Assembly (NCBI GenBank): GCA_964505065.1 | Contig: CAZDGF010000007.1 | Location: forward strand, 4,718 to 68,717 | DNA from: JABMMZ01 sp964505065 | GTDB lineage: Bacteria; Bacteroidota; Bacteroidia; NS11-12g; UBA955 | Length of the DNA: 64,000 nucleotides | Reading direction: 5' to 3' | In this document: one piece after another, positions 44,248-53,900 of the stretch | Layout: each line of letters opens with the position of its first letter | How positions within the stretch are numbered: the first letter of the stretch is position 1 | Position numbers and translations under genes: made by a program | The notes under the pieces: generated by a model | The model's database searches: none | What the model saw: the letters and a program-made list of their open reading frames with translations, nothing else | Told to the model about the DNA's origin: nothing

Positions 44248-45576
44248 ATGAAAACGTATTTAATTAAACAAGCTACCATAGTAAACGAAGGCAAACAAAT
44301 GGTAGCCGATGTTTTGATAAAAAACCAAAGAATTGAAAAAATTGCGGCTACTATAAATGATGCAAACGCTATAGAAATAAATGCCGAGGGCATGTATCTT
44401 ATGCCTGGTGCTATTGATGACCAAGTGCATTTTAGAGAACCAGGGCTTACCCACAAAGGCGATTTATACACCGAAAGCCGTGCAGCCATAGCAGGCGGGG
44501 TTACCACCTATATGGAAATGCCAAACACCAATCCGCAAGCTACAACACAGGCTTTATTAGAAGAAAAATACCAACGAGCAGCCCAAGTTTCTTTGGCAAA
44601 TTATTCTTTTTTTATGGGCACTACCAATGATAATTATGACGAAGTAATGCGCACAAACCCGCTTACCACCTGCGGCATAAAAATATTTATGGGCAGCAGC
44701 ACTGGCAATATGTTGGTGGACAACCGCAGCACTTTAGAAAAAATATTTGCCAATGCACCCACCATTATAGCCACCCATTGCGAAGACGAAGCCACCATAA
44801 AAGCCAATACCGAAAAATACTTTGCCCAATATGGCGAAAACTTAGCTGCCAAATACCACCCCGAAATTCGCAATGCTGAAGCCTGCTACCTAAGCAGCAG
44901 CATGGCTATAGAATTAGCCAAAAAACACAACACACGCCTGCATATTTTGCATATTTCTACAGCTAAAGAAACAGCATTGTTTACCACCGAGCCTTTAGAA
45001 AAAAAACGCATAACAGCCGAAGCTTGTATCCACCATTTATGGTTTACAGCCAAAGATTATGAAACCAAAGGCAACTGGATAAAATGGAACCCTGCCGTAA
45101 AATACGAAGAAGATAGAGTAGCAATATGGCAAGCCCTATTAGATGGGCGCATAGATGTTATAGCCACCGACCATGCCCCACACACCATAGAGGAAAAACA
45201 ACAGCCATATAGCAAAGCCCCCTCTGGCGGACCCTTGGTGCAGCATAGCATACAGGCTATGTTTCAGTTTTATGCGCAGGGTAAAATTAGCTTGGAACAA
45301 ATAATTACCAAAATGTGCCACAACCCAGCCATACTATTTAATATTAAAGAGCGAGGCTACATAAGAGAAGGCTATTATGCTGACTTGGTATTGGTAAAAA
45401 AGCAACAATATCAGGTAAAGAAAAACAATATACTATACAAATGCGGCTGGAGCCCCTTGGAAGAAGAGATATTTGATTACAGCATAGCCCATACCTTTGC
45501 CAATGGGCATTTGGCTTGGAGCAATGGTAGGCTGAATGATAAAGTATTGGGAATGAGGATTGGATTTGAAAGGTAA
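44248..45576 (+). CDS. pyrC: Dihydroorotase
   Basis: This cyclic amidohydrolase converts carbamoyl aspartate to dihydroorotate in pyrimidine synthesis. At 442 aa it is the long (class I) type. Metal-site motifs are ATHCEDE, LHILHIST and VIATDHAPHT. The first motif reads D58-Q59-V60-H61-F-R-E-P-G, so the first His of the usual HxH is Gln. I recall this DDQVHFREPG form from other Bacteroidota dihydroorotases, so it is probably active rather than decayed. The gene ends 2 bases from the convergent 208-aa lipoprotein gene. Confidence 0.93.
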   Translation: MKTYLIKQATIVNEGKQMVADVLIKNQRIEKIAATINDANAIEINAEGMYLMPGAIDDQVHFREPGLTHKGDLYTESRAAIAGGVTTYMEMPNTNPQATTQALLEEKYQRAAQVSLANYSFFMGTTNDNYDEVMRTNPLTTCGIKIFMGSSTGNMLVDNRSTLEKIFANAPTIIATHCEDEATIKANTEKYFAQYGENLAAKYHPEIRNAEACYLSSSMAIELAKKHNTRLHILHISTAKETALFTTEPLEKKRITAEACIHHLWFTAKDYETKGNWIKWNPAVKYEEDRVAIWQALLDGRIDVIATDHAPHTIEEKQQPYSKAPSGGPLVQHSIQAMFQFYAQGKISLEQIITKMCHNPAILFNIKERGYIREGYYADLVLVKKQQYQVKKNNILYKCGWSPLEEEIFDYSIAHTFANGHLAWSNGRLNDKVLGMRIGFER

Positions 45577-45578
45577 GC

Positions 45579-46205
45579 TTAAATTAGTAATGCAAATAAA
45601 ATTAAGTAAATTAAAAATATACTTAATATGATTATTAATGGAAAAACAATAATAATACTTATTGCTATGCCCTTTCCTCGTAATTGATACTCGGAATCAC
45701 TAATTTTTACTAATGCTATTATTGCTAATACAAAACCTGCTATCATTGCTAAACCTGCCAAAATATTTACAAATGGAATTAACAAACCAACCAAACCGCC
45801 ATAGAATAACCAAGCTGCAATTTCAGCATGTGGCTCAACAGGTACTTCATAATCATTGGATTTCTTTACTACATGTGTTTTAGCTACTTTATACTTTGGT
45901 TTAATTTTTATGTTTTTATTAGCAAAATGAACCAATTGAGTTTTAAAAAATGAATTTTCAATAGTATCTTTTTGCATGTTTTCTGCATTTATTATAGCTG
46001 GGCTTGCATTTGCAATTGGCTCTTCTTTATTGGCTTTGCCCAGCTTTACAGCCTTTTCAGCTTTTAGCTCTTCTGTTTTCTCTTTTTTGGCAAATAGCCC
46101 ATTGCCCATATCTATTTTTACACCATTGCCATAGCGAGATTTGGTTATTACCCCACAGCTGCTCAATAATGTAACACACAATACAACACTTATTAAATTT
46201 TTCAT
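45579..46205 (-). CDS. Lipoprotein with C-terminal DUF4190-like membrane segment
   Basis: This 208-aa protein has a lipobox (LLSSC, acylated Cys about residue 17), a Lys/Glu-rich hydrophilic middle, and a hydrophobic C-terminus with two to three predicted helices (about 130-208, including KISDSEYQLRGKGIAISIII). The helices, separated by the RGKGIA-like segment, resemble the DUF4190 family. A lipoprotein signal combined with C-terminal helices is seen in several Bacteroidota proteins of unknown function. Confidence 0.65.
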   Translation of the reverse strand: MKNLISVVLCVTLLSSCGVITKSRYGNGVKIDMGNGLFAKKEKTEELKAEKAVKLGKANKEEPIANASPAIINAENMQKDTIENSFFKTQLVHFANKNIKIKPKYKVAKTHVVKKSNDYEVPVEPHAEIAAWLFYGGLVGLLIPFVNILAGLAMIAGFVLAIIALVKISDSEYQLRGKGIAISIIIVFPLIIILSIFLIYLILFALLI

Positions 46206-46390
46206 ACTAAAACATATTTTACTAAAACAAAAATAGGGGTAAATAAGTTACTGAAAAATTAAAATTAAAGTTTTAAAAATTTAATTCATAAACCTTAATT
46301 TTTCCTTTAAAAAACCACCCATTAAAAAAAATTTGGCTTTTACGCTTAAAAATAAGTTATTTGCACCAACAATTTAAAAAAAATAATAAC

Positions 46391-46627
46391 ATGTCAGAAG
46401 TAGCAGCAAAAGTAAAGTCAATTATTGTTGACAAATTAGGAGTAGAAGAAAGTGAAGTAACTCCTGAGGCAAGCTTTACAAACGATTTAGGTGCCGATTC
46501 ATTAGATACAGTAGAATTGATAATGGAATTCGAAAAAGAATTTAACATTGCAATTCCTGATGAACAAGCCGAAAAAATTGGTACAGTAGGCGATGCAATT
46601 ACATACATCGAAAACAATACTAAGTAA
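46391..46627 (+). CDS. acpP: Acyl carrier protein
   Basis: This 78-aa acyl carrier protein carries growing fatty acyl chains on 4'-phosphopantetheine attached to S37 (LGADSLDTVEL). I chose ATG at 46391 (MSEVAAKVKSIIVDKLGV), which gives the standard length; a TTG 30 bases upstream is also in frame but adds a non-homologous tail. The protein is acidic with the expected helices. It is followed 26 bases later by fabF and then rnc, the conserved acpP-fabF-rnc order. Confidence 0.97.
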   Translation: MSEVAAKVKSIIVDKLGVEESEVTPEASFTNDLGADSLDTVELIMEFEKEFNIAIPDEQAEKIGTVGDAITYIENNTK

Positions 46628-46653
46628 TTTATTAATATCCTAAAACCATTTAC

Positions 46654-47907
46654 ATGCAATTAAAACGTGTAGTAGTTACAGGATTGGGTGCTCTTACCCC
46701 ATTAGGCAATACCGTTCAAGAATATTGGCATGGTTTGTCTAATGGTGTAAGCGGTGCTGGTATGATTACACAATTTGATACCACCAAGTTTAAAACTAAA
46801 TTTGCTTGCGAGGTAAAAAATTTCAATCCCGAAGACTTTATGGACCGCAAAGAAGCCCGCAAAATGGACCGCTTTGCACAGTTTGCTTTGGTTACGACTG
46901 ACCAAGCCATTAAAGACTCTGGGCTTGATTTAGAAAAAATAGACAAAACACGTGTAGGCGTTATTTGGGGTAGCGGCATAGGTGGGCTTACATCGTTTTT
47001 TAATGAAAGTGCCGAGTATGCCCGTGGCGATGGTACGCCCCGTTTTTCTCCTTTTTTTATTACCAAAATGATATCCGACATTGCGGGTGGTTTGGTAAGT
47101 ATTAAATACGGCTTTGGTGGACCCAATTATACCACCGTATCTGCTTGTGCAAGCAGTAATAATGCACTTATAGACGCCTACATGAACATACAATTAAGCA
47201 AATGCAATATTGTAGTTACTGGTGGCTCGGAGGCTTGTGTAAACGAGCCTGCTATGGGCGGTTTTTGTAATATGAAAGCCCTTAGCGAACGTAATGACGA
47301 CCCTCAAACAGCTTCTCGCCCTTTCGATAAAGATAGAGACGGTTTTGTACTTGGCGAAGGCTCAGCAGCCCTTGTATTAGAAGAATACGAACATGCTATA
47401 GCCCGTGGTGCCAAAATATATTGCGAAGTAGTAGGCACAGGTATGAGTGCCGATGCCTACCACATGACAGCCCCACACCCTGAAGGATTGGGCGTTATCA
47501 ATGTGCTTAACTGGGCTTTGCAAGATGCTAACCTAAAACCTACAGATATAGATTACATAAATGTGCATGGCACAAGCACTCCGCTTGGCGATGTGGCAGA
47601 GCTAAAAGCCATACAAGCTGTATTTGGCGAGCATGCTTACAATTTGAATATCAGTTCTACAAAATCTATGACAGGACACCTGCTGGGTGGAGCAGGAGCA
47701 ATAGAGGCTGTAGCAGCTATTTTGGCTATGCAGCATAATATTGTGCCGCCTACTATCAATCATTTTACAGACGACCCAGAGATTGACAATAGACTAAACT
47801 TAACATTCAATAAAGCACAAAGCAAGCAAATAAATGTAGCGGTAAGCAATACTTTTGGTTTTGGTGGGCATAATGCTTCTGTTATCTTTAAACGCCACAA
47901 CGCATAA
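46654..47907 (+). CDS. fabF: 3-oxoacyl-ACP synthase II
   Basis: This condensing enzyme elongates acyl-ACP with malonyl-ACP in fatty-acid synthesis. At 417 aa it is full length. The nucleophile is C165 (TVSACASS), with the two catalytic histidines in NVHGTSTPLGD and KSMTGHLLGGAGA and a C-terminal NTFGFGGHNAS loop. It is in an operon between acpP and rnc. Confidence 0.97.
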   Translation: MQLKRVVVTGLGALTPLGNTVQEYWHGLSNGVSGAGMITQFDTTKFKTKFACEVKNFNPEDFMDRKEARKMDRFAQFALVTTDQAIKDSGLDLEKIDKTRVGVIWGSGIGGLTSFFNESAEYARGDGTPRFSPFFITKMISDIAGGLVSIKYGFGGPNYTTVSACASSNNALIDAYMNIQLSKCNIVVTGGSEACVNEPAMGGFCNMKALSERNDDPQTASRPFDKDRDGFVLGEGSAALVLEEYEHAIARGAKIYCEVVGTGMSADAYHMTAPHPEGLGVINVLNWALQDANLKPTDIDYINVHGTSTPLGDVAELKAIQAVFGEHAYNLNISSTKSMTGHLLGGAGAIEAVAAILAMQHNIVPPTINHFTDDPEIDNRLNLTFNKAQSKQINVAVSNTFGFGGHNASVIFKRHNA

Positions 47908-47928
47908 TTTTAAAAATTATAGACGTTT

Positions 47929-48675
47929 GTGTTGCGCAATTTTCTTACATTAAAATTTTCTAAACGTAAAAAACAATACCAAACATTGTACAATGTGTTG
48001 GGTTTTTGTCCTAAAAAATTAAAGCTATATGATATAGCTTTAACGCACCATTCGTATAAAAATGTGCTTAAAAAAAGTGCATTACACAAGGTAAACAATG
48101 AGCGTTTGGAGTATCTTGGCGATTCGCTATTTGGTATGGTAGTGGCAGAAAAATTATACAATTTATACCCTTATAAAGAAGAAGGTTTTTTAACTGAAAT
48201 GCGCTCAAAAATTGTAAACCGCCAAAGGCTAAATGCTTTGGGCAAAAAAATGGGTTTACAAGAGTTGGTAAAGTTTGATAAAAAATTAGAGCGTGAAAGC
48301 CGCTTTATGGATACCCTTACAGGCAATGCGCTTGAGGCAATAATTGGGGCAATATATTTAGATAAAGGCTTTAAGTTTACACGCCATTTTATTCGCACTA
48401 AAATATTAGACAATTACATTGATTTTAAAGCATTAGAAACCGATGAATTGAGCTACAAAGCAAGGCTTACAAAATGGGCACAAAGAGAGCGTAAAAAATT
48501 AGAATTTACCATTAAAAGTATAGATAACGAAAATAAGCGTAAGCTATATGAAGTAGCTATATTGATAGACGAAGAGGAAGTAGCTACGGCAAAAAACAAC
48601 TCTAAAAAAACAGCCGAAGAAATAGCCAGCGAAAAAATATGTACCCTGTGGGATATTCCTGTTTTTAGAACTTAA
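47929..48675 (+). CDS. rnc: Ribonuclease III
   Basis: This double-strand-specific endoribonuclease processes rRNA precursors and structured mRNAs. The signature N57-E58-R-L-E61-Y-L-G-D65-S is intact, and the second acidic pair lies in DTLTGNALEAIIGA. The C-terminal double-stranded RNA-binding domain starts near residue 165 (YKARLTKWAQRERKKLEF). There is no in-frame ATG near the expected start; GTG at 47929 or TTG at 47932 is used, 22 bases after fabF. It converges on the photolyase gene with a 2-base gap. Confidence 0.95.
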   Translation: MLRNFLTLKFSKRKKQYQTLYNVLGFCPKKLKLYDIALTHHSYKNVLKKSALHKVNNERLEYLGDSLFGMVVAEKLYNLYPYKEEGFLTEMRSKIVNRQRLNALGKKMGLQELVKFDKKLERESRFMDTLTGNALEAIIGAIYLDKGFKFTRHFIRTKILDNYIDFKALETDELSYKARLTKWAQRERKKLEFTIKSIDNENKRKLYEVAILIDEEEVATAKNNSKKTAEEIASEKICTLWDIPVFRT

Positions 48676-48677
48676 AA

Positions 48678-50192
48678 CTATTGTTTCTTTTTAGTTGCAA
48701 TGCGTGTTTTAGGATTGCTAACATGCTTTTTCAAAATACGTTCGCCCTCTGTTTTTACTTCTGCTTTTTTTCTAAATTGCCATACAATATCACTTGCTTT
48801 TTTTCTTGTTTCTTCAATATTTACAATGGCAAAAGGGTAATCTTTGCCTATTATACAATTGTACATTTGTTGCTCTATTAGGGTTAGTTTTTCTGGCTGA
48901 TGAATTAAACTTGGCGGAATATCTTTCAATTCTGGCACCCATTTTTTAATAAATTCGCCTTCCGAGTCGTGCTCTTCAGAATTTTTAATGGGATTGTATA
49001 TTCTAATGGTATTTATACCCGTTGTGCCGCTTTGCATTTGCAATTGCGGATAATGAATGCCTGGCTCATAATCTAAAAATTGTTTGGCTAAAAAATGCAA
49101 CTCTCGCCAGTCTTGCCAAAGGTTAAAAACAAAAAAAGATACCACCATTGCCCGCATTCTAAAATTGATAAATCCTGTAGCTACAACACAACGCATACAA
49201 GCATCAATAATGGGCACACCCGTTTTACCTTGCTGCCAAGCCAAAATATAGGCTTCGTTTTTTGGTTTTATTAAATCATTGTAAGCCTTATTGATATTCT
49301 CAAATTCGTATCTGCATTCATCTTCAAATTTTTGAATAAAATGGCAATGCCAATGCAATCGAGAAACGAAATTAGACAAGGCTCTTTTGTTTAAGGCATT
49401 TTTGTAATGAAAATTAGTGTATTGCACCACCATACGCATACTTATATTGCCATACGCCAAATATGGCGAAAGCCTACTGCAACCTTTTCGGCTAAGCAAA
49501 GGCTTGCTTATGTGTTTACTATAATTTTGATGTCTTTCTTTTATAAAACTATGCAAATATCGCCAAGCAAAGCTTTCGCCTCCTTTTTGAAAATTGGGAT
49601 TGTAAGTAATTATTTCTTTGGGCAGCTCTTCTCCTTTTAGTTGAGTATAAAAAGCAGTATTTAAACTATAGCTTTTCCAATTATTATCCTCAATCATTTT
49701 GGGCGGTTCAGCCATTTTGGTTTCCCATAATTTAGGAAAATCTTTTCTCGATTTTAGTTTTCTAACTATGCCATTGGTTTGATACTCTTGCCAATTAATA
49801 TTTTGAGCCTTAAAAAATAATTGCATGGCTTTATCTCTTTCAAAAGTTAAGCCGTTGCCTATTTCTTGCGATGAAAAAACATTTTTTATCGTAAAATTAT
49901 GACTTAAATTTTCAAATACCTCTTTTGCCTCTTTATGAAAAATATAGAGTTCACTTTTTTGGGCTTTTAGCTTTTCGTTCATTTCTACAAGCGATTCGTA
50001 AACAAAACGCCAGTGCCTTGTATCGCTATCATGATATGCCATAACTGAGGGTTCAAAAATATAAACAAGCAAAACAGGTAAATGAGATTGCAGGGCATAA
50101 AATAAAGGCTCGTGGTCTTTAAAACGTAAATCTCTTTTATACCATACAATATTTATTTCCTCCTTTGGCATTTTACTTACCTGAATTAACAA
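48678..50192 (-). CDS. Cryptochrome/deoxyribodipyrimidine photolyase family protein
   Basis: This 504-aa flavoprotein (497 if the second methionine at 50171 is used) has an N-terminal photolyase alpha/beta domain (INIVWYKRDLRFKDHEPLF) and a C-terminal FAD-binding helical domain (about 215-480), with WQQGKTGVPIIDACMR and IRIYNPIKNSEEHDSEGEFI. It probably repairs UV-induced pyrimidine dimers with blue light. The usual NGGWQW segment of CPD photolyases is replaced (YPQLQMQSG), so a (6-4) or cryptochrome-like role cannot be excluded. Confidence 0.88.
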   Translation of the reverse strand: MLIQVSKMPKEEINIVWYKRDLRFKDHEPLFYALQSHLPVLLVYIFEPSVMAYHDSDTRHWRFVYESLVEMNEKLKAQKSELYIFHKEAKEVFENLSHNFTIKNVFSSQEIGNGLTFERDKAMQLFFKAQNINWQEYQTNGIVRKLKSRKDFPKLWETKMAEPPKMIEDNNWKSYSLNTAFYTQLKGEELPKEIITYNPNFQKGGESFAWRYLHSFIKERHQNYSKHISKPLLSRKGCSRLSPYLAYGNISMRMVVQYTNFHYKNALNKRALSNFVSRLHWHCHFIQKFEDECRYEFENINKAYNDLIKPKNEAYILAWQQGKTGVPIIDACMRCVVATGFINFRMRAMVVSFFVFNLWQDWRELHFLAKQFLDYEPGIHYPQLQMQSGTTGINTIRIYNPIKNSEEHDSEGEFIKKWVPELKDIPPSLIHQPEKLTLIEQQMYNCIIGKDYPFAIVNIEETRKKASDIVWQFRKKAEVKTEGERILKKHVSNPKTRIATKKKQ

Positions 50193-50261
50193 TTTTTAGT
50201 ATGTAATGTTGAATGCATGATAACAAAAAAAGAGAACCCTTTTTTAGAGAGCTATATTTTT

Positions 50262-50281
50262 AAAACCATTTAAATGGTTTT
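50262..50281. repeat. Perfect 20-bp palindrome downstream of the IS200-like gene
   Basis: AAAACCATTT followed by its exact complement AAATGGTTTT, 68 bases beyond the 3' end of the transposase gene. A related palindrome lies on the other side at 50835-50852. Confidence 0.8.
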
Positions 50282-50349
50282 TGGAACATATTTGTAAATT
50301 ATTTAGAACAATTAAAATAGTAGGCTGTACAACGTGACATTAAAAATTG

Positions 50350-50784
50350 TTATTTATTCTCTACACCATAAAGTTTTATAAATTCCTCATATTCCTTTTG
50401 AAATGGTTTAATTTTATGGTGCTCTTTTTGATTTTTTATATATTGAAAAACTTTTTCAACACCTGATTCAGAAACTGAATAAGCAGCATATCCTATTTGC
50501 CAAGAAAATTTTTCATTAATGATATTATTTTGATTGATAAAATGAGAACTACTCCCTTTAATTTGCTTGATTATGTCAGCAATAGATTTTTGAGGATTTA
50601 GTAAAAATAAACAATGTACATGGTCTGGCATTCCGTTAATTATGCTTACAGGACAACCTAACTCTATTAATTCATCAGAAATATAGTTATTAACCTTTTG
50701 TTCAATATTTTTATGTAAAATTGGCATCCTTTCTTTAGTTGCCCAAATAGCGTGAATCCATATTTTATTAAATGAATGTGGCAT
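50350..50784 (-). CDS. tnpA: IS200/IS605-family TnpA transposase
   Basis: This 144-aa Y1 single-strand transposase has its HUH motif at H55-V56-H57 (NGMPDHVHCLF) and catalytic Y116 in VFQYIKNQKEHH. The length is typical and it appears intact. No tnpB accompanies it. AACCATT...AATGGTT palindromes lie on both sides (50262-50281 and 50835-50852), in line with the hairpin ends recognised by this family. This is a different subfamily from the RAYT at 23030. Confidence 0.9.
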   Translation of the reverse strand: MPHSFNKIWIHAIWATKERMPILHKNIEQKVNNYISDELIELGCPVSIINGMPDHVHCLFLLNPQKSIADIIKQIKGSSSHFINQNNIINEKFSWQIGYAAYSVSESGVEKVFQYIKNQKEHHKIKPFQKEYEEFIKLYGVENK

Positions 50785-50834
50785 AATTTATTTTATTTGT
50801 TTTTCAATTTCAAAAGTAGAGAATTTATGTATGT

Positions 50835-50852
50835 AAACCATTAAAATGGTTT
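50835..50852. repeat. Palindrome upstream of the IS200-like gene
   Basis: AAACCATT-AA-AATGGTTT, 50 bases upstream of the transposase start, shares the AACCATT/AATGGTT arms of the palindrome at 50262-50281. The pair brackets the transposase gene. Confidence 0.75.
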
Positions 50853-50871
50853 CATATTAACCCGCACAAAA

Positions 50872-50905
50872 TATATAGCCTACGGTTTAAACCGTAGGCT
50901 ATATA
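50872..50905. repeat. Perfect 34-bp palindrome
   Basis: Arms of 17 bases (inner part GCCTACGGTTT / AAACCGTAGGC) pair without mismatch, centred between 50888 and 50889. It lies 54 bases after the nrdJ stop and next to the IS200-like element. It has no T-run on the nrdJ strand. It could be an mRNA-end hairpin, a REP sequence or part of the transposon end. Confidence 0.85.
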
Positions 50906-50959
50906 AGGATTTAGCTTTTATATAATGGATTTATCCATTTATAAGATTTTAACTTTTTT

Positions 50960-53900
50960 TTAACTACAACCGCTTGTTGTACCACAAGTTAGGCAAGTAT
51001 AACATGTGCCAGAGCGCACTGTAATATTACCGCAACTTTTGCAAGCTGGGGCATCGCCCATTGTTGGCGGTGTAGCCAATACTTTTTTTACCACATGACT
51101 ACTTACGCTTGGTTTGGCTTCTGTTGCAATTAATTCTGGTTGTTTTATTTCATTTTGTGCCAAATTGTATTCAGCTACTATGGGCATTTCATCGGCAATT
51201 TTTGGCTTAATATGCAATTGGTCTTGCTTGTTTAAATATTCAAAACCCAATAATCTGAAAATAAAGTCAACTACAGATGTAGAAGATTTGATATTGGCAT
51301 GACCTTCCACCATTCCACTTGGTTCAAAACGGCTAAAGCTGAATTTTTCATAATACTCTTCCAAAGGTACACCATATTGTAAACCAATAGACACGGCTAT
51401 GGCAAAGCAGTTCATTAACGAACGGAAACTTGCGCCCTCTTTGTGCATATCTACAAATATTTCGCCTAAAGTGCCATCTTCATATTCGCCTGTGCGCACA
51501 AATATGGTATTACCATCTATTTTGCTTTTTTGGGTAAAGCCTTTACGCTTGTTAGGCAATACTTTGCGTGTAGCAATGTTCGATAATTGTTGTTTGAAAG
51601 CAGGGTTATTGCTATTGATAATTAAACGTGCCGCTTCTAATACTATTTCTGGTGTTAAATCTTCCACACGAGTGGTAGCATTTATGCCTACTGCTTTTTC
51701 TACCGCTTCTACCACATCGCTAACGGTTTCTTCTTTCTCTTCTTTTTTATCCGATTTGTTAGAAAGTGGTTGCGATAATTTAGAACCATCTCTGTAAATA
51801 GCATTTGCTTTTAAACCCAAGCTCCAGCTCATTTCGTAGCACGACTTAATATCTTCTACAGTGGCTTCGTTTGGTAAGTTAATGGTTTTAGAAATAGCAC
51901 CAGAAATAAATGGTTGCGCTGCTGCCATCATTTTTATGTGCGAATGAGCGTGTAAAAAGCGAGTGCCTTTGTTTCCACATTTATTAGCTGTATCAAATAC
52001 TGGATAGTGTTCCTCTTTTAAGAAAGGTGCGCCTTCAATAGTCATTGTGCCTGTAACAAACTCGTTAGCTGCTTCGATTTCGCTAGCTTTAAAGCCTAAT
52101 GCACGCAATAGGTTGAAGTCTTCTGCATTGTATTGAGCAGGTTTAAAACCAAGTTTTTGTATCGTTTCTTCACCTAATGTAAATACATTGAAAACAAAAT
52201 CAATATCAAAAGCACGCAATAATTGGCTTTCTATATTGGTAATATCTGCATCTGTAAAGCCTTTGGCTTTAAGTGTTTCGTGGTTTATAAATGGCGAACC
52301 AACAAGTGTTGCGTGTCCTTTGGCATAGTTTACAATAGCATCAGATTCTGCTTCAGTATAGCCCATTGTTTTTAATGCTGCTGGCACGGCTTGGTTGATA
52401 ATTTTAAAGTATCCACCACCGCTTAATTTTTTAAATTTAACCAAAGCAAAATCTGGCTCTATACCTGTGGTATCACAATCCATTACCAAACCAATAGTAC
52501 CTGTTGGGGCTATTACTGTTGTTTGCGCATTGCGGTAGCCAAATTTATCGCCAAGGCTAAGGGCTTTATCCCAAGCGTTGCAAGCAGATTTTAATAAATC
52601 TTCTGGGCAATATTGTGGGTCTATACCCACAGCTGGAATACTTAAACCCTCATAAGCCAAAGGTGTATTGTAGGCAGCATATCTATGATTGCGCATTACA
52701 CGCATCATGTGTTTTTTGTTTTTATCATACATGCGGAAAGCACCTTTTACAGCTGCCATTTCTGCACTTGTAGCATAACTTTGACCTGTTAAAATAGAGG
52801 TTAAAGCACCACATATAGCAAATGATTTTGGGCTATCGTAAGGAATACCAGATACCATAAGTAAAGTACCTAAATTAGCATAACCTAAACCTAATGTTCT
52901 ATAATCGTAACTCAATTGTGCTACTTCTTGGCTTGGAAATTGCGCCATTAATACCGATACTTCTAATACCACTGTCCAAAGGCGAATTGCATATTCGTAA
53001 GCTACAATATCAAATTCTAATTTTTCAGCATCAAAAAATTTCATTAAATTTAATGAGGCTAAATTACAAGCTGTATTGTCTAAGAACATATACTCTGAGC
53101 ATGGATTAGAAGCATTAATTCTTCCACCTTCGGGGCAAGTATGCCACTCATTAATTGTATCATCGTATTGTACACCAGGGTCGGCACAAGCCCATGCAGC
53201 ATCGCCTATGGCATTCCATACTTCTATTGCAGGAATGGTTTTAAACACTTTGCCATCGCTTCTGCCTATTAAGTCCCAGTTGCCATCTTGTTTTAAGGCT
53301 TCAAAAAATTTATTTGGAATACGCACAGAGTTGTTAGAGTTTTGACCAGAAACAGTGGCATAAGCCTCTCCTTCGTAATCGCTAGCATAGCCTGCAGCTA
53401 TAAGCGCAGCTACTTTACGTTCTTCATCTTTTTTCCAATTGATAAAACTCATAACCTCTGGGTGGTCTAAATCTAAACACACCATTTTGGCTGCTCTACG
53501 GGTAGTGCCACCGCTTTTTATTGCGCCAGCAGCTCTATCGCCTATTTTCAAGAACGACATGATACCGCTTGATGTTCCACCACCACTTAATTTTTCGCCA
53601 TTGCCACGCACTTTACTAAAATTTGTACCCACACCCGAACCATATTTGAAAATACGAGCTTCACGCACCCATAAGTCCATAATACCACCTTCGTTTACCA
53701 AATCATCATCTACTGAAAGAATGAAACAAGCATGCGGCTGTGGTCTTTCGTAGGCAGATGTAGAACGAGAAAGTTTTTCTGTATCGGGGTCAACATAATA
53801 ATGCCCTTGTGGTTTTCCTGTAATACCATAAGTAGAATGCAAGCCTGTATTGAACCATTGAGGCGAATTAGGCGCACTTTGCTGACCAAGGATAGAGTAA

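Noticed and set aside
46231..46250. ATAGGGGTAAAT upstream of acpP as a fifth palindrome-regulon site
   Set aside because: The second arm is missing and no -7 element lies at the required 31.5-nt distance.
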